From the NCBI RefSeq assembly GCF_008364765.1, contig NZ_VTUY01000008.1:218839-282838 (forward strand): 64,000 nucleotides of DNA, in the 5' to 3' direction. Origin of the DNA: Bacillus sp. CH30_1T. Lineage in GTDB: Bacteria; Bacillota; Bacilli; Bacillales; Bacillaceae_B. A program made the position numbers and the translations under genes. Positions 20,638-31,244 of this stretch are shown one piece after another (within the stretch, counting starts at the first letter, position 1; the number at the start of each line of letters is the position of its first letter). Under the pieces are notes generated by a model that was not told the DNA's origin, made no database searches, and was given only the letters and a program-made list of their open reading frames with translations.

Positions 20638-22236
20638 ATGTGTCTTGATGTGGAAAATATCATTTATAGCGGCGAAACAACGCTTGGTATAGAACTTGGA
20701 TCCACTCGTATTAAAGCAGTTCTGATTGGAAAAGACAATATTCCGATCGCCTCTGGCAGTCATGACTGGGAAAATAGCCATATCAACAATATCTGGACAT
20801 ATAGTGAGGATGAAATTTGGAAGGGTGTACAAGACAGCTATCAAAAGATGGCTGTTGATGTGAAACATAAATATGGAATAACATTACAAACAGTTGGATC
20901 GATCGGGTTTAGTGCGATGATGCACGGTTATATGGCCTTCGACAAAGATGGAGAGCTGCTGGTCCCTTTTCGTACCTGGCGTAATAATATGACTGAACAA
21001 GCTTCAGAAGTATTGACAGAATTGTTTAACCATCAAATTCCGCAAAGATGGAGTATTGCCCATTTGTATCAAGCTATATTGAATAAGGAAGAACATATTT
21101 CAGACATCAACTTCCAGACAACTCTAGCTGGTTACATCCATTGGAAATTGACAGGAGAGAAGGTTTTAGGAGTTGGTGATGCCTCAGGCGTATTTCCGAT
21201 TGATTTAAATACGAACCATTATAATCAGTCAATGATCAATCAATTTAATGAGTTGGTTGCACCAAAGAAATTGCAATGGAAACTCGATGATATTCTGCCT
21301 GAAGTTTTGGTAGCGGGTGAAAACGCAGGTGTACTTACAGAGGAAGGGGCAAAGCTTTTGGATGTAACCGGGGAGCTGAAGGTAGGTATTCCGCTATGTC
21401 CGCCGGAAGGTGATGCAGGGACTGGCATGGTTGCAACAAACAGTGTAGCGAAGCGTACCGGTAATGTTTCTGCTGGTACATCTGTATTTGCAATGGTGGT
21501 GCTGGAAAAGGAACTATCCAGAGTATATGCGGAGATCGATCTTGTGACCACACCTACTGGTAATCTGGTAGCTATGGCGCATTCCAACAACTGTTCTTCA
21601 GACATCAATGCATGGGTTGGTTTGTTTGATGAATTTTCAAAAGCAATAGGTATGGAAGTTGACGTGAATAATTTGTACGGAACTCTTTATAATTTGGCAC
21701 TCAAGGGGGATCCGGATGGCGGGGGGCTATTAGCCTACGGTTATCTTTCCGGTGAACACATTACTCACTTTGAAGAAGGTCGGCCATTGTTTGTTCGATC
21801 GTCAGACAGTAATTTCAATTTGGCTAATTTTATGCGCGTACATTTATTTACAGCTTTAAGTGCAATGAAGCTTGGGATGGATATTCTTCTCAAAGAAGAA
21901 GAAGTGAAGCTAGATGAAATCCTGGGCCACGGAGGCTTTTTTAAGACAAAAGGAGTTGGACAAAGCCTCATGGCAGCTGCCCTCGATACTCCTGTTTCTA
22001 TTATGGAAACGGCAGGTGAAGGCGGAGCATGGGGGATTGCTTTACTAGCATCATATATGGTAAATAAAAAAGATAATGAAACGTTGGAAGAATTCCTAAG
22101 GCAGAACGTATTTGCAGAACAAGCAGGTATGACAATCTCACCTGATCCTAAAGATGCAGAGGGCTTCGAGAAGTTTATGGAACGCTATAAAAAGGGCCTT
22201 GCGATTGAAAGAGCAGCAGTAGAAAATCTAACATAA
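20638..22236 (+). CDS. FGGY-family sugar kinase, probable L-ribulokinase (not AraB type)
   Basis: Kinase of 532 residues with the FGGY fold: N-terminal phosphate loop [41 protein letters not shown], the nucleotide region [12 protein letters not shown] and a C-terminal [16 protein letters not shown]. It resembles the kinase that replaces AraB in Clostridium arabinose regulons (called AraK there) rather than B. subtilis AraB. The position after araD-araA and the absence of another kinase support phosphorylation of L-ribulose. An excess of G before the ATG (GGGGGGGG, then GAATTAC) provides the binding site. Xylulokinase activity is the main alternative. Confidence 0.8.
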   Translation: MCLDVENIIYSGETTLGIELGSTRIKAVLIGKDNIPIASGSHDWENSHINNIWTYSEDEIWKGVQDSYQKMAVDVKHKYGITLQTVGSIGFSAMMHGYMAFDKDGELLVPFRTWRNNMTEQASEVLTELFNHQIPQRWSIAHLYQAILNKEEHISDINFQTTLAGYIHWKLTGEKVLGVGDASGVFPIDLNTNHYNQSMINQFNELVAPKKLQWKLDDILPEVLVAGENAGVLTEEGAKLLDVTGELKVGIPLCPPEGDAGTGMVATNSVAKRTGNVSAGTSVFAMVVLEKELSRVYAEIDLVTTPTGNLVAMAHSNNCSSDINAWVGLFDEFSKAIGMEVDVNNLYGTLYNLALKGDPDGGGLLAYGYLSGEHITHFEEGRPLFVRSSDSNFNLANFMRVHLFTALSAMKLGMDILLKEEEVKLDEILGHGGFFKTKGVGQSLMAAALDTPVSIMETAGEGGAWGIALLASYMVNKKDNETLEEFLRQNVFAEQAGMTISPDPKDAEGFEKFMERYKKGLAIERAAVENLT

Positions 22237-22252
22237 ATAAGTAGAAATCTAT

Positions 22253-22288
22253 AAACGGCGGGAGCGGAGAGCACCCACCGTTTTTTAT
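22253..22288 (+). terminator. Terminator after the sugar kinase
   Basis: AAACGGCGGG pairs imperfectly with CCCACCGTTT around a central loop and is followed by TTTTATTT. Confidence 0.7.
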
Positions 22289-22349
22289 TTATTCATTAAG
22301 AAAGTATAGATTGGCGGCTGGAAGAATTTCGAGGTAGTTGCACAAAATA

Positions 22350-22370
22350 CTTAATTAAATTAACTAATTC
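22350..22370 (+). promoter_or_regulatory. Probable operator upstream of the ROK repressor gene
   Basis: CTTAATTAAATTAACTAA shares the core TTAATTAAATTAA with the large palindrome before galK (27455-27485). The copy here lies 47-67 bases before the regulator start, suggesting that the ROK protein binds both places. Confidence 0.5.
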
Positions 22371-22416
22371 AAATATGGTACAATAATTCAATATAATGTA
22401 ATTTGGAGGCTTTTCG

Positions 22417-23598
22417 ATGCAGCGTGGTACTTTTCAATTAATGAAATCTGTAAATAAATCAATCATTCTAAATAAGATTCGGACTTCAGAATCTATATCC
22501 CGGGCACAGATTGCGAAAGAAACAAGTCTTACTCCTCCGACTGTCAGCAGTATTGTAAAAGAACTCATTGAGCAAGGATTAGTAAGAGAAAGTATGCTGG
22601 GCAGCTCAAGCGGAGGACGTAAACCCACAATGCTTCATATTAATAACGATGCATATTATGTCATTGGAGTGGATGCGGGACCTGAAAGAGTGGAATGTAT
22701 CCTGACAGATTTAGCAGGAGAGATTATTTACAGGACATCTGGTTTGCTTCCACAACATTTAACAAATAAGCAACTTCTATTCATTTTACAAGAAACTATT
22801 TATAAGATCATAAGATTTTCTAATGTGGAACAAAGTAAAATTATTGGTATTGGGGTAGCCATGCACGGTGTGGTAGATGTTGAAACGGGTACATCACTTG
22901 TGGCACCGATATTGAAGTTAGGAAATATTCCGATCAGAGCAATTCTAGAGAAAGAGTTTAACATGACGGTGAAGGTTGAAAATGATGCGAGAGCGATGGC
23001 GCTGGGTGAATCTTGGTTTGGAGGGCATGGTGATGTCGATAGCATGGTTGCCGTAAATATTGGACGGGGTGTAGGGTCCGGTTTAGTGATTAATGGTAAA
23101 TTGTATCATGGTGCAAAAGGGATTGCTGGTGAAATTGGACATATGACAATAGATATAAATGGTGAAGTATGTGCATGTGGTAATCGGGGTTGTCTTCAAA
23201 CTTTAGTGAGTGGTGATGCCATTGCTAAAAGGGCAAGAAAAAATTCCGGGGAAGGTGTAAGTTCTAACTCTTTATCAGGTAAGGATATATTTGATTTAGC
23301 TCAAAATGGGGATAAGTTCTGTATAAACCTGCTTAATGAAACAGGAAACATAATTGGTATTGGTTTAACAAACTTAATACATTTAATCAATCCAAGTAAG
23401 ATTGTCCTCGGCGGGGGAGTGATGAACAGTGAAAAATTCATCATGCCTGGTCTGCTTGAAATGATTCAGCAAAAAGTACTGATAAAGGAAGCGGGACAAA
23501 CGGAGATTGTTGTGACACGATTAGGTCATGATGCGACATTATTAGGAGCTGTTTCCTTACTCCTTGTTGAACTATTTGATCCAATTTTAATAGGTTAA
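22417..23598 (+). CDS. ROK-family transcriptional repressor (XylR/NagC type)
   Basis: Regulator of 393 residues. The winged helix-turn-helix is at about residues 20-60 (ISRAQIAKETSLTPPTVSS). The ROK sugar-kinase-like domain has IGVDAGPERVECILTD, VENDARAMALGESW, the GEIGHMTI stretch and the zinc motif CACGNRGCLQ. The Asp/His pattern is that of sugar-binding repressors. It lies between the arabinose genes and the convergent galKET operon; shared AT-rich sites suggest it controls galKET and itself. The inducer could be galactose, arabinose or xylose. Confidence 0.8.
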   Translation: MQRGTFQLMKSVNKSIILNKIRTSESISRAQIAKETSLTPPTVSSIVKELIEQGLVRESMLGSSSGGRKPTMLHINNDAYYVIGVDAGPERVECILTDLAGEIIYRTSGLLPQHLTNKQLLFILQETIYKIIRFSNVEQSKIIGIGVAMHGVVDVETGTSLVAPILKLGNIPIRAILEKEFNMTVKVENDARAMALGESWFGGHGDVDSMVAVNIGRGVGSGLVINGKLYHGAKGIAGEIGHMTIDINGEVCACGNRGCLQTLVSGDAIAKRARKNSGEGVSSNSLSGKDIFDLAQNGDKFCINLLNETGNIIGIGLTNLIHLINPSKIVLGGGVMNSEKFIMPGLLEMIQQKVLIKEAGQTEIVVTRLGHDATLLGAVSLLLVELFDPILIG

Positions 23599-23677
23599 AG
23601 GCTCAGTCTGTTTTTTTGAAAACCTATTCTTTCGGTATCAAATGAAGTTATAACAAAGCAGAATGAAGCTATACAGC

Positions 23678-23706
23678 AAAAAAGCCGAGGCTGTAAAAAC
23701 CTCGGG
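23678..23706 (-). terminator. Terminator of galKET
   Basis: On the minus strand CCGAGG, an eight- to nine-base loop and CCTCGG are followed by CTTTTTT. It lies just after the galT stop, between convergent genes. Confidence 0.75.
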
Positions 23707-23723
23707 TCACCGAAATTCCAGCG

Positions 23724-25226
23724 TCAGCGTTTCGTTGCATACTCCGATTCCATACTATTCAAAGAAGTTATGAACCTCTCAAAGCCGCCTCTATTTTTAA
23801 AAACGCCGGCATCTTGAAGACATTTCACAAACTTTTTCCCAAGCTCTTCTCGTAAAATGGATTCTGCCTGCTCATTAGTAAGTAATTTACCGTATTCAAG
23901 TTTCAATTGTTCTGCCCATCTTTGATGATATGAAGCCACTTTACCTGAGTTACCAAGTAAAAACTCTTTTATATCGACCAGCTCATCTTTTAACCTAGGT
24001 GGCAGTACAGCCAATCCCATCACTTCGATTAATCCGATGTTTTCTTTTTTTATATGGTGAACGTCTTCATGTGGATGAAAAATCCCCAGTGGATGCTCAT
24101 CCGTCGTTCGGTTATTTCTTAATACGAGGTCAAGCTCTAAGATCCCATTTCGATTTCTTGCAATTGGGGTAATCGTGTTATGAGGTGTATCATCTGTGAA
24201 AGCTAATACATCTGCATTTTCATTAGTATAATTTCTCCAAGTAAGCAAAATCTTATCTGCTGCATTGACAAGAGATACCATATGTTTTGACCGTATACGA
24301 ATCACAGACATCGGCCAGTTCAGCACTGAAGCTTGTATTTCAGGAAAGCCTTCTAATTTGAAGTTGAAAGCATTTTCAGCACGGGTCATAGCAAATTCAT
24401 ATCTTCCTCCCTGATAGTGATCATGGCTTAAAATGGAGCCGCCGACAATTGGTAAATCAGCATTTGAACCGATGAAGTAATGCGGAAACTTCTCTGTAAA
24501 GCTAAGTAACCGTTCAAATGATTCTCTATTTATTTTCATCGGCCGATGCTCTTCAGAAAGTAATATGCAGTGCTCGTTATAGTAAACATAAGGAGAGTAC
24601 TGTAAATACCAATTTTCATTTAAAAGGGGAATATTGATAATACGATGATTGGCACGTGCGGGATGACCTAATCTTCCTGCATATCCCTCGTTTTCTATGC
24701 ACAGCAGACATTTAGGGTAGTTAATCGTTTGTTTCAATTCCCGCTCCCGCTTAATCTGCTCCGGATCCTTTTCCGGCTTTGATAAATTGATGGTAATGTC
24801 AAGCTGACCATATGCTGTATCAGATTTATAAGAGATGTTTTTCGCGATCCGGTTCTGTTGGATATAGTTATTGTTGATACTTAAGTTATAAAAGTAATTC
24901 GTAGCTGCAGCGGGTGACTCTTGGTAACTTTGGTTGAATACAGTATTGACAACAGATGGTCTTGGAACGAAGCAATTCATTATATTAGCTGCTAAGACTT
25001 CCTTGTCATCATAAAGGTTATCGATCACTTTTTCTTCTACTGCATATGCAATGATTTTCTCTACAAGATTCGAAAGAGTATCATCACTTTCTTGCACATC
25101 TTCAGGATAGGTCTCTAATCCAAGTAAGCTCATCACTTGATTCCGCATATAAATCTTATCTGCAGGTTCAATTAATTGAACATCCAACGCCTTCTGAATC
25201 AGCCCGGCAATATGTTGATAGATCAT
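23724..25226 (-). CDS. galT: UTP-hexose-1-phosphate (galactose-1-phosphate) uridylyltransferase
   Basis: GalT of 500 residues, of the long Firmicutes type. It exchanges UMP between UDP-glucose and galactose 1-phosphate. Visible motifs include [26 protein letters not shown] and the active-site region [17 protein letters not shown] with its histidines. The ATG at 25226 overlaps the galE stop (ATGA) and has AAGGATG seven bases upstream, so translation is coupled; a longer frame to 25277 lies in galE. Third gene of galKET. Confidence 0.93.
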   Translation of the reverse strand: MIYQHIAGLIQKALDVQLIEPADKIYMRNQVMSLLGLETYPEDVQESDDTLSNLVEKIIAYAVEEKVIDNLYDDKEVLAANIMNCFVPRPSVVNTVFNQSYQESPAAATNYFYNLSINNNYIQQNRIAKNISYKSDTAYGQLDITINLSKPEKDPEQIKRERELKQTINYPKCLLCIENEGYAGRLGHPARANHRIINIPLLNENWYLQYSPYVYYNEHCILLSEEHRPMKINRESFERLLSFTEKFPHYFIGSNADLPIVGGSILSHDHYQGGRYEFAMTRAENAFNFKLEGFPEIQASVLNWPMSVIRIRSKHMVSLVNAADKILLTWRNYTNENADVLAFTDDTPHNTITPIARNRNGILELDLVLRNNRTTDEHPLGIFHPHEDVHHIKKENIGLIEVMGLAVLPPRLKDELVDIKEFLLGNSGKVASYHQRWAEQLKLEYGKLLTNEQAESILREELGKKFVKCLQDAGVFKNRGGFERFITSLNSMESEYATKR

Positions 25227-26224
25227 GTTAGCACATCCTTCTTGTACCCTTCTGGCTGGGAAGAGTGCCATTTCCATGCGTCCTCAATCATTTTCGAAAT
25301 GGATGTTCTAGTTGGATTCCAACCTAGTACTTGTTTCGCTTTTTCCGAACTTGCTACTAAAATCCCCGGGTCACCAGTTCGGCGCGGACCAATTTCTGCT
25401 CGAATGTCCTTGCCTGTAACGTTTCTTGCTGCCTCAATCATTTCTTTCACAGAGAATCCCTGACTGCTTCCCAAATTAAAAACATCACTTTTGCCACAAG
25501 CTTGTAAATAGTTTAAGGCTAAAAGATGAGCAGTAATTAAATCTTCAACGTGTATATAATCCCGAATACAAGATCCATCAGGCGTGTCATAATCATCTCC
25601 AAAGATGGTGATATGAGGTCGTTGTCCTAAAGCAGTCTGTAAGATGATGGGAATAAGATGGGTTTCGGGTTGATGGTGCTCCCCGATTTCTGAAGTTTCT
25701 CTTGCGCCAGCTACATTAAAATAGCGTAGTGATACATATTTTATCCCGTAAGCATGTTCCGTCCATTTTATCATTTTTTCCATGGTAAGTTTCGTCTCAC
25801 CATATGTGTTTGTTGGGTTCGTCGGTGCCGATTCTGTAATGAGTGCCGTATCAGGCTCACCATAGGCTGCTGCAGTAGAAGAAAATACAATATGTTTTAC
25901 TTTATATTCAACCATGACCTTAAGTAATACCTGTGTCCCGTAAACATTATTATCATAATACTTGAGAGGGTTCTGCATAGACTCTCCGACAAGTGAATGG
26001 GCTGCAAAATGCATCACAGCAGTAATCGGTTCTTCTTCAAATACAGAGCGTAAAAACTCAATATTACGCAGATCTCCCTCATAGAATACGGCCTTTGAAT
26101 GTATTGCTTGTCTGTGTCCAGTTTCAAGGTTATCGACCACAACAACCTGTTCACCTTGATCAATCAATTGATAAACAGCATGTGAACCTATATAGCCTGC
26201 ACCACCTAAAACTAATATACTCAT
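25223..26224 (-). CDS. galE: UDP-glucose 4-epimerase
   Basis: GalE of 333 residues, an extended short-chain dehydrogenase fold. It interconverts UDP-galactose and UDP-glucose with bound NAD. The NAD loop GGAGYIGSH is at residues 7-15, [10 protein letters not shown] and the catalytic YGETK motif (Tyr near 148) follow, then RYFNVAGA and the substrate segment [14 protein letters not shown]. It overlaps galK and galT by four bases each. Confidence 0.96.
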   Translation of the reverse strand: MSILVLGGAGYIGSHAVYQLIDQGEQVVVVDNLETGHRQAIHSKAVFYEGDLRNIEFLRSVFEEEPITAVMHFAAHSLVGESMQNPLKYYDNNVYGTQVLLKVMVEYKVKHIVFSSTAAAYGEPDTALITESAPTNPTNTYGETKLTMEKMIKWTEHAYGIKYVSLRYFNVAGARETSEIGEHHQPETHLIPIILQTALGQRPHITIFGDDYDTPDGSCIRDYIHVEDLITAHLLALNYLQACGKSDVFNLGSSQGFSVKEMIEAARNVTGKDIRAEIGPRRTGDPGILVASSEKAKQVLGWNPTRTSISKMIEDAWKWHSSQPEGYKKDVLT

Positions 26225-27408
26225 AGGATAGCCTCCTCAGAAATTTCTTTAGCACCGCTGCCGATCCCCGCTATGTAAAATGTTGCATCATAACCGATTT
26301 TTTCTCTGTAGATGGCAGTAATGTTTTTCTTGAAATCATTTACTTTATCTTTCGCCACAACCGCAATTGCACAACCGCCAAACCCGGCACCAGTCATACG
26401 CGCGCCAAGTACCCCATCTTGTGACCATGCAGCGTGGACGAGGGTATCCAGCTCGTGACCAGTAACCTCATAATCGTCTCTCAGTGAGTGATGAGATTCA
26501 TTCATTAATTGACCAAAACGTATAAGATCTCCCTGCTGCAGACTTTTTAGTGCTTCTAATGTGCGTGCATTTTCATATACAGCGTGTTTAGCCCGTTTTC
26601 GACTCACCTCATCTGTGATTAGTTTCTTATTCAGTTCAAATTCCTCAGGTGTTAATTCTCCTAAACTATGAATCGTTAGTTTCCGCTGCAAGTCTCTTAA
26701 TGCTAGCTCACATTGCGTACGACGTTCGTTATATTTAGAGCCTGCTAACACACGTTGTTTATTTGTATTGATAATCATTATGACATATTTACCCAATTCA
26801 AGAGGGGCATATTGATATTCAAGAGTTTGACAATTTAAAAGGATGGCATGATCTTGTTTTCCCATACCGATAGCAAATTGATCCATAATCCCGCTGTTGA
26901 CACCAATATACTTATTTTCAACCATTTGACCACATTGAATCATTGGAATGGGTTTCAATTTCAAATCGAAAAGTCCATTCAATAAAACGCCCGTTGCCAT
27001 TTCTATGGACGCAGAAGATGAAAGACCCGCCCCGTTGGGAATATTTCCATAAAATAAAATATCTGCTCCTTGGTGAATCTTATAGCCAGCCTCCTTTAAA
27101 TAAAGAAACATCCCTTTAGGGTAATTTGCCCATTGGTCAGATTCTTTAAAAGAAAGGTCAGATAAGTCACATTCTATGATTCCTGCTTCAGGAAAATTCA
27201 TGGAGTAAAACCGTATCCTTTGGTCGTCCCGCTTTCTTCCCAATGCAGTGGTTCCATAGGAAATAGAGGCTGGAAATACATGTCCGCCATTATAGTCCGT
27301 ATGCTCTCCGATTAAATTGATTCTTCCTGGGGCGAAGAAGATCCTGGGGGCATTGAGTGTATGAAAGATAGATTGAAACTCAGTTATTAAAGTAGTTGCC
27401 TTATTCAT
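26221..27408 (-). CDS. galK: Galactokinase
   Basis: GalK of 395 residues, GHMP kinase family. It phosphorylates alpha-D-galactose at C1. The galactokinase signature [15 protein letters not shown] is at residues 27-41, the phosphate loop [14 protein letters not shown] near 120, and [16 protein letters not shown] near 340. AGGAGG lies five bases before the ATG. First gene of the Leloir operon galKET, with a 31-bp palindrome in the promoter region. Confidence 0.96.
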   Translation of the reverse strand: MNKATTLITEFQSIFHTLNAPRIFFAPGRINLIGEHTDYNGGHVFPASISYGTTALGRKRDDQRIRFYSMNFPEAGIIECDLSDLSFKESDQWANYPKGMFLYLKEAGYKIHQGADILFYGNIPNGAGLSSSASIEMATGVLLNGLFDLKLKPIPMIQCGQMVENKYIGVNSGIMDQFAIGMGKQDHAILLNCQTLEYQYAPLELGKYVIMIINTNKQRVLAGSKYNERRTQCELALRDLQRKLTIHSLGELTPEEFELNKKLITDEVSRKRAKHAVYENARTLEALKSLQQGDLIRFGQLMNESHHSLRDDYEVTGHELDTLVHAAWSQDGVLGARMTGAGFGGCAIAVVAKDKVNDFKKNITAIYREKIGYDATFYIAGIGSGAKEISEEAIL

Positions 27409-27454
27409 AAATACCTCCTATACTCTTGGTGAGGCTGTCAGGTTCTGATTTCAC

Positions 27455-27485
27455 TTAACTTAATTAATTAAATTAATTAAGTTAA
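27455..27485 (-). promoter_or_regulatory. 31-bp palindrome before galK, probable repressor operator
   Basis: TTAACTTAATTAAT and its exact complement flank a central TAA. It lies 47-77 bases upstream of galK. Part of it recurs before the ROK regulator gene at 22350, making that regulator the likely ligand. Confidence 0.65.
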
Positions 27486-27512
27486 AGTTAGCGTACTATA
27501 ATTCAGTCGAAG

Positions 27513-27650
27513 ATGCAATTCGAAATCGAAGGGTTTAGGGGGCTTTGTGCTATTGCTGGCAGTGGAAGCAAAGTCCAAGATGGCTCAGGGGAGTTACATA
27601 TACCAAAAGCATATGAAAGCTATGAGGCAATCTTTATGATGAAAAAATAA
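27513..27650 (+). pseudogene. Short ORF remnant upstream of the epimerase remnant
   Basis: Forty-five codons open from ATG to TAA with protein-like content (SGSKVQDGSGELHIPKAYES) but no good ribosome binding site. The DGSGEL-type stretch recalls the C-terminal cupin of phosphomannose isomerase, too weakly to assign. It probably is the tail of a lost sugar gene. Confidence 0.3.
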
Positions 27651-27754
27651 ATGCTGTTTGAACCTTTCCAAATGATTTACCTAAGAGTGGGTGTTAAGCA
27701 TGTATGAGGGATTTACTAATATGAGCAGCTCTACTAATGAAAGGATTGTTCAAT

Positions 27755-28176
27755 ATGAATGAATATGTAGAAAATATAAGTTTTTTAGATAAGGCAGCCA
27801 TTAAAGCAGGGAATGATCATTTTGAATTTATTATAGTACCAGCTTGGGGATCTAACCTAATTTCACTTGTTGAGAAGAAGAACAATAAGGAATTACTTCG
27901 AGTCCCCAGCTCAGCTAGTCCGGCATCAATCAAGCAATTGTTGTAAATGAACCAACTGGAATTAAAATTACCTACGAAGCAGATAATAACTTTAAGTTTT
28001 GGGTTGTATATAATCATGATGGAAATCATCAGTTTGTATGTCCAGAGCCATATACGTGGGTGACGAATGCCCCTAATCTTGATTTAGATTATTCGACTAC
28101 AGGACTTCAAGTTATCGAACCAAACCAAGAAAAAACGGTTATGACAAAAATAATGGTATCCAGTAATGATTTTTAA
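27755..28176 (+). pseudogene. Decayed aldose 1-epimerase gene with internal deletion
   Basis: The first frame (from ATG 27755) encodes FIIVPAWGSNLISLVEKKN, the start of a COG2017-type aldose epimerase, and stops at TAA 27944. In a second frame the C-terminal half follows (KFWVVYNHDGNHQFVCPEP then YTWVTNAPNL) to TAA 28174-28176. About half of the normal gene is missing between the parts, around 27920. It was probably the mutarotase companion of the Leloir operon. Not functional. Confidence 0.65.
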
Positions 28177-28335
28177 AGTAAGAAAGAATTGGAGATAGAT
28201 TATTATATAATTGTAGGTAAACACTGCATATGCGTCTATCTGTCATCCCAACTGAAACACGTGGAGTGCGGAAACAATTTTGGTTTATAATCTCTGAGTT
28301 ATAATTGATAAAAGAGACAGGGGTTTATTTACCAA

Positions 28336-28374
28336 GCAAAGAGTGAATCTTGTCATCGGATTCACTCTCTTTGT
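28336..28374 (-). terminator. Terminator of the intact NCS1 permease gene
   Basis: CAAAGAGTGAATC pairs with GATTCACTCTCTTTG. It is similar to the hairpin at 8740-8775 behind the truncated copy. Confidence 0.8.
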
Positions 28375-28383
28375 TTAAAAAAT

Positions 28384-29703
28384 TTATTGGATGGTTTTCT
28401 GTCCATCTTTCTTTTCCCATTTTTTACTCTCTTTATAAAGAATTAAAGTGATAATAAAACAAGAAAATCCCGGCGAATAACCATCCGGAATAACCAAATA
28501 AAACACCATCCCAACCCCCAACACAATCAACGCCTCACGATTAAAATTCGACTCCCCATTCGCAAGCCGCACAAGCGCATTCTCTGAAATCCTACCTTTC
28601 CTAATAACTAAATAATCAGCCACCACAATCGCCGATATCGGAATGATTAGGATCCCCAGATAAGAAATATACTCCTGCGCATTATAAACCAGCTGCGGAA
28701 ACGAACTTAAAATAATTCCGGCGACACTGAACAACAATGCACTTTGAATCCGCGATAGGGACGGTAGTGCATTAAGCAAACTGTATCCCCCTGTATACGC
28801 ATTACTAAGATTAATAGAAATCATGGACACCATTGCACAAGCCGTGATCACCAATAGAAGCAGGCTGGAGTCGGTCAGTTGACTCGCTGCCACGAATGGA
28901 TTCAGATCTTTGAACAAGCTGGCACTCAATCCTCCCAATAGTGCGGTCATCATGAATCCGACGACGTTTCCTCCGTAGAGACCCCAGAATCCGTGGCGGT
29001 CGCTTTTGCTGTATCGGGTGATGTCCGATGATGCGCTCACTCCGGAAATGTATTGAACGAAGACGAGGCTTGAATAGAAAAAGAACGTTCCGATCGAGAA
29101 TGGTTCCTGACCCTGGTTCAGTGTCATGAGGGAATCGGCTCCTTTTGTCAGGAACAGGTACAGGATGATTCCCTGGCCGATCACGAGGATCGGGATGAAT
29201 AGTTTGGTCGCTTTCTTGACGGCTTCGAAGCCGATGAGGGCTAGAAGGGTCATGAGGATGGCGAGTCCGATGGTGACGGGTATGAATGGTATGGTGTACG
29301 GTGTTACTTTTTCCACCATGGAGATGATGACGAAGGTTCCTCCGATGGTTTGGACGCTGAACCAGTAGAGGGACGTCAGGGACCGGATGGGGGATGCGAT
29401 GAGCATCGACAGCCGGGTTCCGATGATGGACCGTAGGACGTATTGAGCGGGCAGGCCGTAGCGGGATCCCGGTAGAGATAAGAATGATACGAATAGGAAG
29501 GCGACGCTTGCTCCGAGTGCAGTGGCTGTGAACGCTGCCTGAAAGGATAGTCCACCTTCAAGGACGGCGAGTGCGGGGATGAGGAAGTTTCCTGCGTTCA
29601 CGGAGAAGGCGAGCTGTATGATGAAGTATTCGATCCATGTGGTTGATTTCAATTCACTTGGAACCTTTTCAAGTCCGAGTCTTTCGATCATGGGTTGTTT
29701 CAT
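28384..29703 (-). CDS. NCS1 family permease (cytosine/purine type)
   Basis: Membrane transporter of 439 residues with about twelve hydrophobic segments. The N-terminal SVNAGNFLIPALAVLEGG region, the SSDITRYSK motif in the middle and DYLVIRKGRI near the C-terminus fit the nucleobase:cation symporter-1 family (CodB-like). The substrate cannot be read from sequence: cytosine, purines, hydantoin or thiamin precursors are possible. A monocistronic unit with its own terminator, it marks the right end of the ara/gal island; a partial second copy marks the left end. Confidence 0.82.
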   Translation of the reverse strand: MKQPMIERLGLEKVPSELKSTTWIEYFIIQLAFSVNAGNFLIPALAVLEGGLSFQAAFTATALGASVAFLFVSFLSLPGSRYGLPAQYVLRSIIGTRLSMLIASPIRSLTSLYWFSVQTIGGTFVIISMVEKVTPYTIPFIPVTIGLAILMTLLALIGFEAVKKATKLFIPILVIGQGIILYLFLTKGADSLMTLNQGQEPFSIGTFFFYSSLVFVQYISGVSASSDITRYSKSDRHGFWGLYGGNVVGFMMTALLGGLSASLFKDLNPFVAASQLTDSSLLLLVITACAMVSMISINLSNAYTGGYSLLNALPSLSRIQSALLFSVAGIILSSFPQLVYNAQEYISYLGILIIPISAIVVADYLVIRKGRISENALVRLANGESNFNREALIVLGVGMVFYLVIPDGYSPGFSCFIITLILYKESKKWEKKDGQKTIQ

Positions 29704-29832
29704 GGAATAATCTCCTTTGGGTATACTAAGGTGGATCGTTTCTATTTTAAAGAATTTTTGGAAAAAAGCGAAGAAATAATCATTTAATTTTTTAAAGAAA
29801 AATAGAGATATTTCCTTATTTATTTGTTAGAA

Positions 29833-29846
29833 TGTAAGTGCTTACA
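29833..29846 (+). promoter_or_regulatory. Palindrome TGTAAGTGCTTACA before ald
   Basis: A near-perfect palindrome resembling a cre site except that the central CG is TG. It lies about 100 bases before ald. It may bind CcpA weakly or another regulator of ald. Confidence 0.35.
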
Positions 29847-29944
29847 GGGTGAGTAATTGCCCTTCGCTATTATATATAAATAGTGTTATATTTAGGAAGT
29901 AAATGCTCCAAGGAGCAATAGTGCATTTAGGAGGTTGGCTTAGT

Positions 29945-31063
29945 ATGCGTATTGGTGTACCAACGGAAATTAAAAATAATGAAAATCGGGTGGCTATGAC
30001 TCCCGCAGGTGTTGTGAATCTGGTTCTTTTTGGACATGAGGTTTACATTGAATCAGGAGCTGGATTAGGCTCAGGATTCACAGACGAAGATTACGTAGCA
30101 GCAGGTGGACACATCGTTGATTCTGCAGCGGAAGCATGGTCCATGGACATGGTCATGAAGGTAAAAGAGCCACTTCCAAGTGAGTACTCTTATTTCCGTG
30201 AGGGACTTATCTTATTTACATATTTACATCTTGCTCCAGAACCGGAATTAACGAAAGCGTTAATCGATAATAAAGTGATCGGGATTGCGTACGAAACGGT
30301 TGAACTGAATCGTGCCCTTCCATTATTGACTCCGATGAGTGAAGTGGCTGGACGTATGGCGACTCAAATCGGTGCTCAGTTCTTAGAGAAGATCCACGGT
30401 GGTAAAGGTGTGTTACTTTCAGGTGTACCAGGGGTTCGCCGTAGTAAAGTAACGATCATCGGTGGAGGAGTTGCAGGTACGAATGCAGCGAAAATGGCTG
30501 TTGGACTTGGTGCCAATGTAACAATCCTTGACCTTAACCCGGATCGCCTTCGTCAGCTTGATGATATCTTCGGTAGTGACGTAACGACGCTTATGTCCAA
30601 CCCACTTAATATCGAACAAGCTGTTAGAGAAGCAGATCTTGTAATCGGAGCTGTTCTGATTCCAGGAGCGAAAGCACCTAAATTGGTAACAGAAGACATG
30701 ATCAAAGCGATGACGCCGGGATCGGTTGTAGTCGATATCGCCATCGACCAAGGTGGAATCTTCGAAACAACGGACCGCATCACGACTCATGACGATCCAA
30801 CTTACGTGAAGCACGGAGTTGTACATTATGCCGTTGCCAACATGCCTGGTGCCGTACCACGTACGTCTACGATCGCACTTACAAATGTAACAGTACCTTA
30901 CGCGGTTCAAATCGCAAACAAAGGCTACAAAAAAGCATGCCTGGACAACGAAGCGCTATTAAAAGGTATTAACACGTTGAACGGATATGTGACATACCAA
31001 GCTGTAGCAGAAGCACACGCTGTAGACTACTCAGACACAAGAACACAATTAGAGCAACAATAA
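29945..31063 (+). CDS. ald: Alanine dehydrogenase
   Basis: Ald of 372 residues. It catalyses reversible NAD-dependent deamination of L-alanine to pyruvate and ammonia; in Bacillus it serves alanine use and sporulation. N-terminal [17 protein letters not shown], catalytic region [10 protein letters not shown], and the NAD loop [15 protein letters not shown] near residue 171 are clear. ATG 29945 follows AGGAGGT; the frame is open 14 codons further up without a binding site. Monocistronic with its own terminator. Confidence 0.96.
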   Translation: MRIGVPTEIKNNENRVAMTPAGVVNLVLFGHEVYIESGAGLGSGFTDEDYVAAGGHIVDSAAEAWSMDMVMKVKEPLPSEYSYFREGLILFTYLHLAPEPELTKALIDNKVIGIAYETVELNRALPLLTPMSEVAGRMATQIGAQFLEKIHGGKGVLLSGVPGVRRSKVTIIGGGVAGTNAAKMAVGLGANVTILDLNPDRLRQLDDIFGSDVTTLMSNPLNIEQAVREADLVIGAVLIPGAKAPKLVTEDMIKAMTPGSVVVDIAIDQGGIFETTDRITTHDDPTYVKHGVVHYAVANMPGAVPRTSTIALTNVTVPYAVQIANKGYKKACLDNEALLKGINTLNGYVTYQAVAEAHAVDYSDTRTQLEQQ

Positions 31064-31071
31064 CACCACGA

Positions 31072-31110
31072 AGCCGACTGCATGGGAATGTTCAGTCGGC
31101 TTTTTTTATG
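31072..31110 (+). terminator. Terminator of ald
   Basis: AGCCGACTG pairs with CAGTCGGCT, followed by TTTTTT. Confidence 0.85.
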
Positions 31111-31150
31111 TAAATATAGGAGAGATTATGAAGCCCTCGGTGTTATGTCC

Positions 31151-31172
31151 TTAAGTTGATTGGAGTGCAATT
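31151..31172 (+). repeat. Fragment of the 123-bp dispersed repeat
   Basis: TTAAGTTGATTGGAGTGCAA matches the first 20 or so bases of the repeat at 35688-35810 and then diverges. Probably a worn-down copy. Confidence 0.4.
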
Positions 31173-31196
31173 CTTTACATAACAAAATGGGAGTAT

Positions 31197-31233
31197 ACAG
31201 AAAAAGCCACATCCTGAAATGTGGCTTTTTCTG
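31197..31233. terminator. Bidirectional terminator between ald and hxlB
   Basis: ACAGAAAAAGCCACA and its exact complement surround a short loop; A- and T-runs on both sides let it work in either direction. It mainly serves hxlB on the minus strand. Confidence 0.85.
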
Positions 31234-31244
31234 TATTTTTTACT

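Noticed and set aside
30419..30910. Open frame of 163 codons antisense to ald
   Set aside because: Antisense to a conserved enzyme; Cys/Arg/Tyr-rich composition typical of a shadow frame.
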